Assembly: GCF_000934465.1 (NCBI RefSeq)
Contig: NZ_JXWY01000009.1
Span: 24,604 to 88,603, forward strand
DNA: 64,000 nucleotides
Origin: Staphylococcus microti
GTDB taxonomy: Bacteria > Bacillota > Bacilli > Staphylococcales > Staphylococcaceae
Direction of reading: 5' to 3'
Part shown: one piece after another, positions 1-8,176 of the stretch
Position numbering within the stretch: position 1 is the stretch's first letter
Layout: each line of letters starts with the position of its first letter
Position numbers and translations under genes: made by a program
The notes under the pieces: model-generated
What the model was told of the DNA's origin: nothing
Databases searched by the model: none
What the model saw: only the letters and a program-made list of their open reading frames with translations

Positions 1-570
1 GCAACAGCAGATGACTCAAATCATAAAGGCGTAATGGTCGTTTTTAATGATGAAATACATACCGCACGCAATGTGACAAAAACCCATACATCGAATACGA
101 ATACATTCCAAAGTCCAAACCACGGGCCGCTCGGTGTGATCACAAAAGCTGGCGTCTACTTTCATCATCGCCCATACGACAAAAAAACATTGCCAGCTAT
201 TGATACGACATTGAATGTACCGTTAATTAAAGCACATATGGATATGGGCAGCGAAGTGTTAGACTTCTATGCGGAACAGCACGTTGACGGGCTTGTCATT
301 GAAGCGTTAGGTCAAGGCAATTTACCCCCTACAGCCATTGCTGGTTTAGATAAATGTCTTGCTGCTGAGATGCCTATTGTATTAGTGTCACGTTCTTTTA
401 ACGGTATTGTAAGCGCCGTGTATGCCTATACAGGCGGCGGTCACCAACTACAAAATAAAGGTGTTATTTTTTCAAACGGTTTAAACGGTCAAAAAGCACG
501 CTTGAAACTGTTAGTCGCATTAAGCAATGGTTACAATCATCAAATGATTCGTGATTATTTTAATGATTAA
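1..570 (+). CDS. ansA: L-asparaginase, C-terminal part (cut by window start)
   Basis: This is the last ~189 residues of a type I cytoplasmic L-asparaginase, which hydrolyses asparagine to aspartate and ammonia. The reading frame is open from base 1, so the 5' end lies outside the window and the catalytic Thr/Lys motifs of the N-terminal domain are not seen. The visible part shows the family's VVFNDEIHTARNVTKTHTSN stretch, the FQSPNHGPLG segment and the C-terminal domain with a GLVIEALGQGN block. The same gene lies upstream of ypdA and ebpS in S. aureus. Family assignment is strong. Confidence 0.93.
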   Translation, partial: ATADDSNHKGVMVVFNDEIHTARNVTKTHTSNTNTFQSPNHGPLGVITKAGVYFHHRPYDKKTLPAIDTTLNVPLIKAHMDMGSEVLDFYAEQHVDGLVIEALGQGNLPPTAIAGLDKCLAAEMPIVLVSRSFNGIVSAVYAYTGGGHQLQNKGVIFSNGLNGQKARLKLLVALSNGYNHQMIRDYFND

Positions 571-627
571 ACATCAATAGCGACGAGCTGTTTATGAATT
601 AGTTTTATATGAAATGAGGTTTTGCTG

Positions 628-873
628 ATGATGATAGTAAGTGATTCAAATGCAGTCAAAAATTTAAGATTTCTGATCGATTATGTTAATCATGATGGAG
701 AGACTGTTAAGATTACAACGAATGAACACAATGCGGTGTTAATGAGTGAAAAAGAATATCGTGGTATTATGGAGACATTTTATTTGCAACAGTCATCTGT
801 GAATGCTCAGCACGTTGCACAGTCTATTGCGGAAGCTGAAAGTGGAAAAATGAATAGAGTTACAAAATTTTAA
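628..873 (+). CDS. Orphan YefM/Phd-family antitoxin
   Basis: An 81-residue protein of the Phd/YefM antitoxin family: N-terminal MIVSDSNAVKNLRFLIDYVN (the family's DNA-binding, dimerising part), then TVKITTNEHNAVLMSEKEYR, then a charged C-terminal tail that in relatives wraps the toxin. I place the start at ATG 628, 8 bases after a GAGG ribosome-binding site; a TTG at 622 lies too close to it. A strong terminator follows at 887-934, and no YoeB or Doc toxin is encoded on either side, so it appears to be a solo antitoxin. It could repress or cross-neutralise a toxin elsewhere, or be a relic. Family is fairly sure; function is inference. Confidence 0.78.
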   Translation: MMIVSDSNAVKNLRFLIDYVNHDGETVKITTNEHNAVLMSEKEYRGIMETFYLQQSSVNAQHVAQSIAEAESGKMNRVTKF

Positions 874-886
874 AATCTGTGCATGA

Positions 887-934
887 AAGAGCGGGACAAT
901 AAAGCTTTTTAAAATGAGCTTCTGTTCTGCTCTT
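887..934 (+). terminator. Terminator after the orphan antitoxin gene
   Basis: Stem of about 13 pairs (887-899 with 922-934, some G-T) followed by a T-run on the + strand, 14 bases after the antitoxin stop codon. It separates that gene from anything downstream. Confidence 0.8.
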
Positions 935-947
935 TTTTTCATAAAGA

Positions 948-992
948 AAATCGAACGAGGGCAATAAATTCTACAGTCCGCTCGTTCGATTT
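948..992 (-). terminator. Inverted repeat, likely terminator for ypdA
   Basis: A perfect 12-bp inverted repeat (948-959 with 981-992). On the minus strand the hairpin is followed by TTTTCTTTAT, as expected for an intrinsic terminator of the leftward ypdA transcript. There is no T-run on the + strand. Confidence 0.65.
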
Positions 993-1107
993 ATGATAGA
1001 CGTTTTTATTTCAAAAAATCATAATGCGTAACTTTTGTGTTTTTAAGGTTGGATCTTAAAGTCATCATTCCTGACGTTAAATACAAAGTGCTAGGCGTCA
1101 TTACTTC

Positions 1108-2094
1108 CTACGATTCTAACGGTGCTTGCTTCTTTGTTAAAATGTCTTGAGCGATTGCGACACCGTGGTATTTACCATTTTCAATAAAAATTGTATTTGC
1201 ATCGTTTCCGGCAGCAATAACCCCTGCAATATAGCAGTTTTCGACATTTGTTTCGTACGTGTCTTTATTGTAAACCGGTGCTGTTCCATAGCTGTTTGTG
1301 TTAATGTCGATACCGACTGATGATAAAAAGTCATAATCTGGGTGGTACCCAATCATCGCGAAAACGAAATCATTGTCGATTGTTTTAGATACACCATTTG
1401 TTTCAAAAGTGACGCTATCCTCAGTAATTTGCGTCACATGGCTGTCAAAGTGCATATCGATATTACCACGTCGAACAAGTGAGTCAAAGTTTGGTAAAAT
1501 CCAAGGTTTCACAGATGGTGAATAGTCTGAGCCACGGTAAATGACTGTAACGTTAGCATTCGCTTTTTCTAACTCTATCGCTGCGTCAACTGCTGAGTTT
1601 TTGCCACCGATAATCACAACGTTTTGATTGAAATATGGGTGTGCTTCTTTGAAATAATGCATCACTTTCGGCAAGTTTGCTCCGTCTACTTCAAGTGTAT
1701 TTGGTTGGCCATAATAACCAGTTGCAATTGTTAAAAAGCGGCATTGATACACGTCTTTCGTTGTTGTGATGGTAAAGTGATCGTGCATCTTGCGAACAGT
1801 TAACACTTCTTCAAATGTATTCACTTTTAATTTGTGATGTTTTACAACTTCACGATAATATACAAGTGCTTGGTTGCGTCGTGGTTTTAATTCTTCAACG
1901 ATAAATGGAACGTCCCCAATACTTAACTTGTCACTAGATGAGAAGAAAGTTTGATGTGTTGGATAATGGTAAAGTGCTTCTACGACATTCCCTTTTTCAA
2001 TAATTAATGTGTCGATGCCCTTTTTTTGTTGCTCAATTGCGGCACTTAAACCACAAGGACCGCCACCAATAATAATACTTTCAATCGTTTTCAT
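1108..2094 (-). CDS. ypdA: Bacillithiol disulfide reductase YpdA (Bdr)
   Basis: FAD- and NADPH-dependent oxidoreductase that reduces bacillithiol disulfide, restoring the low-molecular-weight thiol of staphylococci. The N-terminal FAD motif IIIGGGPCGLSAAIE carries the conserved Cys of YpdA; a second Rossmann motif VVIIGGKNSAVDAA near residue 165 binds NADPH; C-terminal YIAGVIAAGNDANTIFIENG closes the FAD site. Start at ATG 2094 gives 328 residues, the S. aureus length. No convincing Shine-Dalgarno precedes it, and an in-frame TTG at 2148 would add 18 residues unlike the family. BrxB of the same redox system is encoded at 26283-26720. Confidence 0.93.
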   Translation of the reverse strand: MKTIESIIIGGGPCGLSAAIEQQKKGIDTLIIEKGNVVEALYHYPTHQTFFSSSDKLSIGDVPFIVEELKPRRNQALVYYREVVKHHKLKVNTFEEVLTVRKMHDHFTITTTKDVYQCRFLTIATGYYGQPNTLEVDGANLPKVMHYFKEAHPYFNQNVVIIGGKNSAVDAAIELEKANANVTVIYRGSDYSPSVKPWILPNFDSLVRRGNIDMHFDSHVTQITEDSVTFETNGVSKTIDNDFVFAMIGYHPDYDFLSSVGIDINTNSYGTAPVYNKDTYETNVENCYIAGVIAAGNDANTIFIENGKYHGVAIAQDILTKKQAPLES

Positions 2095-2410
2095 CTTGAT
2101 TTCTGACATCAAAAGAGATTGGACATAAATAACGTATGATCTCGTCAACCGCTATAAAGCGTCTTAAATAATTGTGTCCGAACCTCATGCTATTTTATGT
2201 CAGTCTTGCCTCCTATTCACATACTAGCATGGTATATACATTCTTCATTATCTTACTAATCCTCGAATATTATAGCAATTTTTGTTATCAAACTAAATGA
2301 ATAAGTTTTGACATTATACGGTTAAGAAGCGGATAAATGAGCCAAAAAAAGTGGAACGACATAATCATCGTTCCACGTTAATATGTTATTTTGTTAGGCG
2401 AAATGGAAAC
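2095..2410. other. 316-bp gap: ypdA promoter/leader and ebpS terminator
   Basis: On the minus strand TATAAT at 2269-2274 is a plausible -10 box for ypdA, giving a leader of about 165 bases. Within the leader there is an AGGAGG (2209-2214) not followed by a usable start at normal distance, and a 35-codon ORF (2188-2081) that overlaps the ypdA start. The ebpS terminator is at 2351-2376. No other gene is seen. Confidence 0.5.
2351..2376 (-). terminator. ebpS terminator
   Basis: Perfect 8-bp stem GTGGAACG/CGTTCCAC (2351-2358 with 2369-2376), followed on the minus strand by a run of seven T. It lies 34 bases after the ebpS stop codon. Confidence 0.85.
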
Positions 2411-3892
2411 CTATGGAATAATCAATTGTTGACCATTGCTAATATTGTTACCACTAATACCATTCGCTTGTCTAATTTTCTCAACATTTTCAGGTGATCC
2501 GCTACCATAGTATTGAATTGCAATACGGTATAAGTTTTCGCTACCACCGACAGTATGTGATTGATTACCAGCAGATTGCGTTGGTTGTTGGTTCACATTT
2601 TGTTGATTTTGAGCTGCATATTGGTTGTTAATATCTTGTTGGTTTGCTGCATTATTTTGTGCCGCTTCTTGTTCAGCTTTTTCTTTTTCTGCACGTTCTT
2701 TCTCGGCTTTTTCTCTCTCAGCCTTTTCTTTTGCTGCTTTCTCTTTTTGTGCTTTTTCCTTGTCAGCTTTCTCTTTCGCCGCTTTTTCTTTAGCACTTTG
2801 CGCATCTTTATCTTTTGAACTTGATTGTTGCGTTAATTGAGCATCATCATTGCCTGTGCTTTGGTCTTGATTAAATAAATACATACCACCGAAAATCGCA
2901 ATAGTACCTAGAAGAAGGATTGCAGCAATAATCGGTAAAATACGTTTTAAGAATCCGCCGTTACTTGAACCATTTGAAACCGTTGTGTTTGGTTGTTCAC
3001 TCGCTTTTACGGCACCTGTTGCACCAGCAGTACCCGCAGCAACGCCAGCGCCAGCAGCTGCACCAGTTTTAGCAGTATCATTTTTAGTGCTATCTTGCTT
3101 AGGTTGTTTCGCTGATTGAGAAGCTTTGGCACTAGCAGATCCGGCAGCAACACCAGCCCCAGCGGCAGCTGTAGTTTTAGCAGTGGCGTTTTTAGCGTTA
3201 TCTTGCTTAGATTGTTTCGCTGTTTGAGAAGCTTTGGCGCTAGCAGATCCAGTAGCGACACCAGCGCCAGCAGCTGCACCAGTTTTAGCGGTATCATTTT
3301 TAGTGCTATCTTGCTTAGGTTGTTTCGCTGTTTGAGAAGCTTTGGCGCTAGCAGCTCCAGCCGCACTCGCACTTGCAGTACCCGCTGTTTTCTTTTCGTC
3401 TTTGTCTGATTGCGCTGATTGTGTTACATCTTGTCTTGAATTTTGTGCTTGATGTGATGCAACGCCAGCCCCTGCAACTGCACCAGCTCCAGCTACGTTT
3501 GCTGACTTATTATTGGCTGGTTTTTCTTCCGTTGACGCTTTAGGTTGTTCAGCTTTTTGTGCGCTTGTATTTTGCGTTACAGAAGCGTCAGCCCCAGCAG
3601 TAGCAGCTGTCTCATTTGGACAATCAGCTTTAGTTGGTTCTGTTTCAGTTTTTGTTGGTTTTTGAGGTGCTTGCTCTTGCTTTGTTTCAGCAGGATTTGC
3701 ACTGTCTTGGTTACGTACACGTTTACGATGACGACGCGCAGGATTTCGAGGTGGGAAATGTTGCGTGTGGTCTGTTGACATCGATTGTGTGTGTGTACGA
3801 GATTCTTCTTCAATTGATGTATCATATTCTTTTGTTGGATTAATTTCTTGACGATTGCGTTCAAATTCATCCTTAAAATTATCTTTTGACAC
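2411..3892 (-). CDS. ebpS: Elastin-binding protein EbpS, LysM membrane protein
   Basis: Homologue of staphylococcal EbpS, a membrane-anchored protein reported to bind elastin. From N to [18 protein letters not shown] (like S. aureus MSNNFKDDFEKNRQ), a hydrophilic region with a [13 protein letters not shown] basic patch, a 3 x 36-residue Ala-rich tandem repeat (about 174-281), one membrane helix (about 318-340), an AKEKA/AEKEKA charged helical repeat (about 367-411), and a C-terminal LysM domain ([20 protein letters not shown]) for peptidoglycan. I choose GTG 3892: the AAAGGA site lies 9 bases upstream, while ATG 3901 abuts it directly. That gives 493 residues (S. aureus 486). No signal peptide. 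Confidence 0.9.
   Translation of the reverse strand: MSKDNFKDEFERNRQEINPTKEYDTSIEEESRTHTQSMSTDHTQHFPPRNPARRHRKRVRNQDSANPAETKQEQAPQKPTKTETEPTKADCPNETAATAGADASVTQNTSAQKAEQPKASTEEKPANNKSANVAGAGAVAGAGVASHQAQNSRQDVTQSAQSDKDEKKTAGTASASAAGAASAKASQTAKQPKQDSTKNDTAKTGAAAGAGVATGSASAKASQTAKQSKQDNAKNATAKTTAAAGAGVAAGSASAKASQSAKQPKQDSTKNDTAKTGAAAGAGVAAGTAGATGAVKASEQPNTTVSNGSSNGGFLKRILPIIAAILLLGTIAIFGGMYLFNQDQSTGNDDAQLTQQSSSKDKDAQSAKEKAAKEKADKEKAQKEKAAKEKAEREKAEKERAEKEKAEQEAAQNNAANQQDINNQYAAQNQQNVNQQPTQSAGNQSHTVGGSENLYRIAIQYYGSGSPENVEKIRQANGISGNNISNGQQLIIP
3050..3373 (-). repeat. Three 108-bp tandem repeats inside ebpS
   Basis: Three near-identical 108-bp units in phase with the reading frame, each encoding 36 residues ([25 protein letters not shown]..). 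The phase can be read from the motif agttttag at 3065, 3173 and 3281. Copy number is likely to vary between strains by slippage or recombination. Confidence 0.88.
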
Positions 3893-3964
3893 AATATTCA
3901 TTCCTTTCTGTAGTGCTTCTATAGGGTCGATACATAGTGAAAACACGAAATGGCAATAGGTAAC

Positions 3965-4001
3965 TGAAGTGAAAATACATATTAACAAACTTTTTCACTT
4001 C
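3965..4001. promoter_or_regulatory. 10-bp inverted repeat upstream of ebpS
   Basis: A perfect inverted repeat GAAGTGAAAA/TTTTCACTTC (3965-3974 with 3992-4001), separated by 17 AT-rich bases that include a TAATAT on the minus strand. It sits 73-109 bases upstream of the ebpS start and may be an operator overlapping the promoter or a leader hairpin. No known regulator matches by eye. Confidence 0.45.
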
Positions 4002-4151
4002 TATGAAAGCCTACCTTTCTGTCCGACGCCCTTATCATGTTACCCCATTCAATAACGTAATAAGCGTGTTGTTTTAAAGACGCTTTTATACTTTAAGTCA
4101 CTTAATTAGATTATAGCGTGTTTAAAAATGCGGTGTAAAGCAATCAGTTGC

Positions 4152-5528
4152 TTATTCGAATAAACTTTCCAATTTTTCGTCATAAGTGCGCTTTCTTTTC
4201 ACTTTTTTCTTGTTTTTCTCATGGATTTGTTGCGTGAGACCGCATATATCACAACAATTGTTAGTCGTCATGACACGCTGATTAAAGTAGCACAACAATT
4301 GTTGACGTCTACAATATTGTGTGGAGACATAGCTTTGCATATGCCGATAAGCAATCACTTTTTGTTCGTTATTTTGTTGAAAAACTTTATAAAGTGCTGG
4401 TAAGGCATAATGTTGGGCTAGAATCGATAATATATCATTTTTCTCGCCATCAAGTAGTTGACCTTGTTCAAAAAGATAAATATCTTCATCGCGTATAATA
4501 TTGGCTGTCGCGAGAGTTTCAAGTAAAAACTGATCATCTGCTTGATAAAGCGCAATCGCTTGACTGGGTTTACCATCCCGCCCAGCACGTCCAATTTCTT
4601 GTAAATAACTAGATGGACTGGTTGAAATATGAAAGTGGATGACTGTTCGTATATCCGGTTTGTTGACACCCATACCGAATGCACTGGTTGCGACTATAAT
4701 ACGAATATCATTTTTTAAAAACTGTTGTTGCACGGTGTAGCGTTCTTGATAGCTTAAATCGGCATGATAAATACCTGTGAGATGTCCCGCCGCATAAATA
4801 TGTTCCGCAATATCTAAACACACTTTTTTAGAAGAGACATAAATAATCGTCGGTCCAGATGTGTCGATTGTTTCTAATAGCCAACTGATTTTGTCATGAT
4901 AATCATCCATATATTTTACAGCTAATGAAATATTGGGACGATCCATAGACGACTGAAAAACATGAAACGAACAACCAGTGACGAATTCTAAGTCAGTTTT
5001 CAAATGTTGTGTTGCTGTCGCTGTCAGTGCCAAAATTGGTGTTTGACGATACTGTTGAATGATTTGACCGATTAACGCATAATGTGGTCGGAAATCAAAT
5101 CCCCATTCGGACAAGCAATGAACTTCATCAAGCACAATAAGCCCAAAATGAATGTTAGCAAAGCGCTTGAGATGGTGTGGTTGCAAGATGAACTCTGGGC
5201 TTACAAAAATAAATCGAGCTGACGCCAGTTGTTGGTAGGCAAGTGCGCGTTCTTCCTGTGACATGCCTGAATGAATAGAGACAACACGCTGTTCCCCTTG
5301 CATTTTCATTTGCATCACTTGGTCATCCATTAATGAAATAAGTGGTGAAATGATCAAAGTCGGCTGTTGCTTTATATACGTCGGAAGTTGATAACATAAA
5401 CTTTTACCACTACCCGTTGGTAAGATACCTAAAGTGTGCTGGTCATCAAGAACGCTCTGTATAATCGCTTCTTGACCTTCTCTAAATGTGTCAAAGCCAA
5501 AATATTGTTGCAAGGCTGTTTTAAGCAT
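4152..5528 (-). CDS. recQ: RecQ-family ATP-dependent DNA helicase (RecS type)
   Basis: A 458-residue superfamily 2 helicase that unwinds DNA 3' to 5' in repair. Motifs in order: FREGQEAI (motif 0), GILPTGSGKSLCYQLP (Walker A), LISLMDDQ, VLDEVHCLSEWG (DEVH box), LTATAT, VATSAFGMGVNKPDIR, and SSYLQEIGRAGRDG (motif VI). The C terminus keeps a Cys-rich zinc site (CRRQQLLCYF, CCDICG) but has no HRDC domain, as in Bacillus RecS. The start at 5528 follows AAAGGGG and overlaps the end of ypbB by 8 bases, indicating translational coupling. The same pair exists in B. subtilis (ypbB-recS). Confidence 0.92.
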   Translation of the reverse strand: MLKTALQQYFGFDTFREGQEAIIQSVLDDQHTLGILPTGSGKSLCYQLPTYIKQQPTLIISPLISLMDDQVMQMKMQGEQRVVSIHSGMSQEERALAYQQLASARFIFVSPEFILQPHHLKRFANIHFGLIVLDEVHCLSEWGFDFRPHYALIGQIIQQYRQTPILALTATATQHLKTDLEFVTGCSFHVFQSSMDRPNISLAVKYMDDYHDKISWLLETIDTSGPTIIYVSSKKVCLDIAEHIYAAGHLTGIYHADLSYQERYTVQQQFLKNDIRIIVATSAFGMGVNKPDIRTVIHFHISTSPSSYLQEIGRAGRDGKPSQAIALYQADDQFLLETLATANIIRDEDIYLFEQGQLLDGEKNDILSILAQHYALPALYKVFQQNNEQKVIAYRHMQSYVSTQYCRRQQLLCYFNQRVMTTNNCCDICGLTQQIHEKNKKKVKRKRTYDEKLESLFE

Positions 5529-6468
5529 GTAAATCCCCTTTCGCAATACCGATAATCGCCAGTTTTATTTCAAAATAGCTTAGCTGTTCAAAATGTTCTT
5601 TGTAAAAGCGCAAACGTTCATAAGGTTGTTGCATATAAAAACGAATGAAATCATTGATGTGATCTTGTAAAAAATCGGTATATGATGTTAAGTAATTGCA
5701 TATAAATAGTTCTAGTATATGATCTTGTATCGTATTCTCGGTACGTTGCGTTTGTTGTGCAATTTGTGTAACAGACTGCCCTTCTAATAATAGTGTGAGC
5801 GAACGTTTGACGGTATGACTTATCGGAAATGTCGCGATACATTGATGCAAAATCGGAAATTGCGTAGTATCAGATAGCAATTCATAAATCATCAGTAAAT
5901 CGTTGTAATGTGATACTGTTAATGCATCATCATCGAATTCAGTGACTTGCCCCACTTGACATTGTGTATACATCGTTTCATCGTAACCGGTTAAGTAATA
6001 ATGCGCCGTACTATTCGCATGTTGGTCATTCAGCATTTTAAAAAGTAAATAAATCTCCGCTTTGGCTGATTCCAAAGTGTCGTGTTGTTTTATTTGGTGA
6101 TACATATATTTTACTTTTTGATGTATATCGATTTGTGATGTAAGCGGTATAAACTGAAAGTGTTGATGCTGTGCATGTGATAATGTTTGAATCAACAGTT
6201 GCAATGCGACAAACGATTGTTGTAATATGGGATATGTTACATGCGTAGATGTTGGAATGTCTACATGACGGATGTCTGGTTTACTGACGAGTGCTTCAAA
6301 TTGTTCAAAGGATATATGCGGTGCACACCCATATAAACTTAATAGCTCTAATGAAGTAGCATCAAAAAAGGTTTGATGCGTTTTTTTGCCTATGATAATA
6401 TTATAAATGCTTTTTTTATTTTTATGGGGAAACGCGCGTCGGTATGTAAAAGATATCAATGCTTTCAT
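5521..6468 (-). CDS. ypbB: YpbB-like helix-turn-helix protein
   Basis: A 315-residue protein of the YpbB family, which is always found next to the RecS helicase in Bacillales and has no settled function. The C-terminal part holds the recognisable helix-turn-helix (GQSVTQIAQQTQRTENTIQD, about 230-250), of the kind that follows RecQ/UvrD helicases in other genomes. The N-terminal two thirds are all-helical with no catalytic motif visible. A GAGGT site 7 bases before ATG 6468 fixes the start. It overlaps recQ by 8 bases and diverges from fer. The role, perhaps helping the helicase find DNA, is inferred from context. Confidence 0.8.
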   Translation of the reverse strand: MKALISFTYRRAFPHKNKKSIYNIIIGKKTHQTFFDATSLELLSLYGCAPHISFEQFEALVSKPDIRHVDIPTSTHVTYPILQQSFVALQLLIQTLSHAQHQHFQFIPLTSQIDIHQKVKYMYHQIKQHDTLESAKAEIYLLFKMLNDQHANSTAHYYLTGYDETMYTQCQVGQVTEFDDDALTVSHYNDLLMIYELLSDTTQFPILHQCIATFPISHTVKRSLTLLLEGQSVTQIAQQTQRTENTIQDHILELFICNYLTSYTDFLQDHINDFIRFYMQQPYERLRFYKEHFEQLSYFEIKLAIIGIAKGDLHA

Positions 6469-6543
6469 GTGTATTACCTCATTTATAAACCGTATATATT
6501 GAAAAAACTAGATTACCAAACTACAATGAAATTATAATGTTAG

Positions 6544-6822
<279 letters not shown>

Positions 6823-6871
6823 TGCTATTCAAGCGTATTGGTTCTATCATACGCTGAATTCAAATAGATAA

Positions 6872-6913
6872 GCAAACAAAAAGCGGTGATAGACAACACC
6901 GCTTTTTGTTTGC
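6872..6913. terminator. Bidirectional terminator between fer and ribU
   Basis: A perfect 17-bp inverted repeat (6872-6888 with 6897-6913) with T-rich arms on both strands. It serves the rightward fer and leftward ribU transcripts. Confidence 0.92.
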
Positions 6914-6918
6914 TTATT

Positions 6919-7470
6919 TTATATTTTTAGAACGTTTTTCAGACGTTGGAATAACAAGATAAATAAGATTGAAACGACAATCCCTTTAATAATGTTAAAT
7001 GGAATAATCCCTGCTGTAATAATAATTTTCAAGTTTGTTGCAATGTCTGACAAGTTCATAATCATTCCGTACAGTGGTAGCAATACGAAATAGTTCATAA
7101 TGCTTAGTACAAGTGTCATGACAAGCGTCCCTGCAGCTAATCCTATAATCATTGCACGTGTTGTACGTTTTTTACGATAGATCCCATAAGCTGTAAGCAA
7201 TAAGCTACTACCGGCAAGGAAATTGGCAATTGGACCGATTGGATCAGCGAGATAGAAAAAGAAGTTGAGTAAGTTTTTGATTAACTCGACTAATAATCCT
7301 GCGACGGGTCCTAACGCAAATGTCGCTAGTAAAGCTGGAACGTCACTAAAATCTAACGTTAAATACGGTGGTAAAAATGGTATTGGGAATTTCAAAAACA
7401 TCAAAATGAATGAAATCCCACTTAAAATCCCTACGATAATAAGTTGTCGCGTTTGTTTTTTCTGTTGCAT
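6919..7470 (-). CDS. ribU: Riboflavin transporter RibU, ECF S component
   Basis: A 183-residue, very hydrophobic protein with about six membrane helices, the substrate-binding S subunit of an energy-coupling-factor importer for riboflavin. The early segment FPIPFLPPYLTLDFSDVPAL and the following GPVAGLLVELIKNLLNF are typical of RibU. The EcfA/A'/T module is not in this window. The start at ATG 7470 follows AGGAGGAG with a 12-base gap; an in-frame ATG at 7500 lacks such a site. The FMN riboswitch upstream (7541-7667) independently supports the substrate and indicates repression when FMN is plentiful. Confidence 0.93.
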   Translation of the reverse strand: MQQKKQTRQLIIVGILSGISFILMFLKFPIPFLPPYLTLDFSDVPALLATFALGPVAGLLVELIKNLLNFFFYLADPIGPIANFLAGSSLLLTAYGIYRKKRTTRAMIIGLAAGTLVMTLVLSIMNYFVLLPLYGMIMNLSDIATNLKIIITAGIIPFNIIKGIVVSILFILLFQRLKNVLKI

Positions 7471-7540
7471 CGTGCTATTGTCTCCTCCTGTGATGCTCAT
7501 CTCTTTAGAATAGGAGGTTTAAAAACAACACAAAGAAACC

Positions 7541-7667
7541 TCCATCTTCTCCCATCCAGACTTTAACTGTCGGCTCTAGACTCTCACTAGATCAGCCATA
7601 AAAAATTTTATGGGTCGCAGGCTTTATTTACTGCCGATAGGGAATTTCACCCAACCCCGAAGATGAA
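7541..7667 (-). promoter_or_regulatory. FMN riboswitch (RFN element) controlling ribU
   Basis: Read on the minus strand, the conserved RFN blocks appear in order: TTCGGGG, GGGTGAAATTCCC, ATCGGCAGTA, AGCCTGCGA, the variable stem, GTGAGAGTCTAGAGCCGACA, AGTCTGGATGGGAGAAGATG. P1 is formed by 7659-7667 with 7541-7549. Downstream, GGAGGTTT (7536-7543, overlapping P1) can pair with AAACCTCC (7513-7520), and the latter's CCTCCT can instead pair with the ribU ribosome-binding site AGGAGG (7484-7489). This suggests translational control by sequestration. Confidence 0.96.
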
Positions 7668-7679
7668 TTCATCAATATT

Positions 7680-7977
7680 TTATTTATTTTAATTTTACCG
7701 AATTTGTGCGCTGAATACAATATAGATGATTGGTAAGCAGATGTTTTAAGGAGACGATATAAGTTGCATTCACAATCTAAATGGCAGTAAAAGCTGGTAG
7801 TATTTTTTCTGAATAAGAGAGAAAAATAGCTAGAACGCACGATTGAGTAGCAGCACGTATTTAGAATCATGAAGGAATCGTTTCTATTGCGAGACTCCTT
7901 GCAGAATAAGACGAAGTGAGAAATCCATAAACACTTCTTAATGCTTTAAATAAAAGCGTTTATTAGTTCGAGCGAGG
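7680..7977. other. Gap without recognised gene between ribU leader and repeat A
   Basis: About 300 AT-rich bases upstream of the FMN riboswitch. It should hold the ribU promoter, but no -35/-10 pair stands out. Around 7886-7901 there is a GCGAGACTCC stretch of a kind common in Bacillales intergenic DNA. ORFs here are short, overlap the riboswitch or lack ribosome-binding sites. I see no gene. Confidence 0.5.
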
Positions 7978-8130
7978 CCTGCAGGAAAGCGAGCAATAAA
8001 GAAACGATGGTACTGAAAAAGCGCACAACCCAAATTGATTGTACGCTTAGACATGCCTAGCTATTTCTATGTATATGAAATTATAATAAAAATAAAACTA
8101 GGTACTTTTAATTATCTATCCACCACAGAA
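7978..8130 (-). repeat. Dispersed repeat copy A (terminator-carrying)
   Basis: One of three related ~80-150-bp elements. It shares with copy B (13541-13686) the CCTGCAGGAAAGCGAG block, GATGGTACTGAAAAAGCG, ATTGTACG, a CTAG..ACTTTTAATTATCTAT block and CCACAGAA. It shares with copy C (22160-22242) the block from CTCGCTTTCCTGCAG to the TAAGCGTACAATC hairpin. On the minus strand the hairpin (8046-8021) is followed by TTTTTCAGTA, so it can terminate the srrB transcript. A second fragment lies at 8144-8176. Confidence 0.8.
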
Positions 8131-8143
8131 GATGGACAGCCAT

Positions 8144-8176
8144 GATTGTACGCTTAGAAATACTCAGTTATTTATG
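8144..8176 (-). repeat. Repeat fragment overlapping the srrB stop codon
   Basis: A ~33-bp partial duplicate of the TAAGCGTACAATC end of repeat copy A. On the minus strand it runs from the last codons of srrB (CATAAATAA) into TCTAAGCGTACAATC. The srrB stop codon lies within it. Confidence 0.65.

Noticed and set aside
2561-3894. Several long open frames on both strands opposite or within ebpS
   Set aside because: They are shadows of the low-complexity Ala/Lys/Glu repeat sequence and have no ribosome-binding sites or recognisable domains.
7628-7870. 80-codon minus-strand ORF upstream of ribU
   Set aside because: Its 3' part is the FMN riboswitch itself, and it has no ribosome-binding site.
7680-8168. 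Possible prophage attachment scar between ribU and srrB
   Set aside because: In S. aureus 8325 a prophage lies near srrB, but no integrase remnant or att-like direct repeat is seen here; the sequence is explained by the dispersed repeat.
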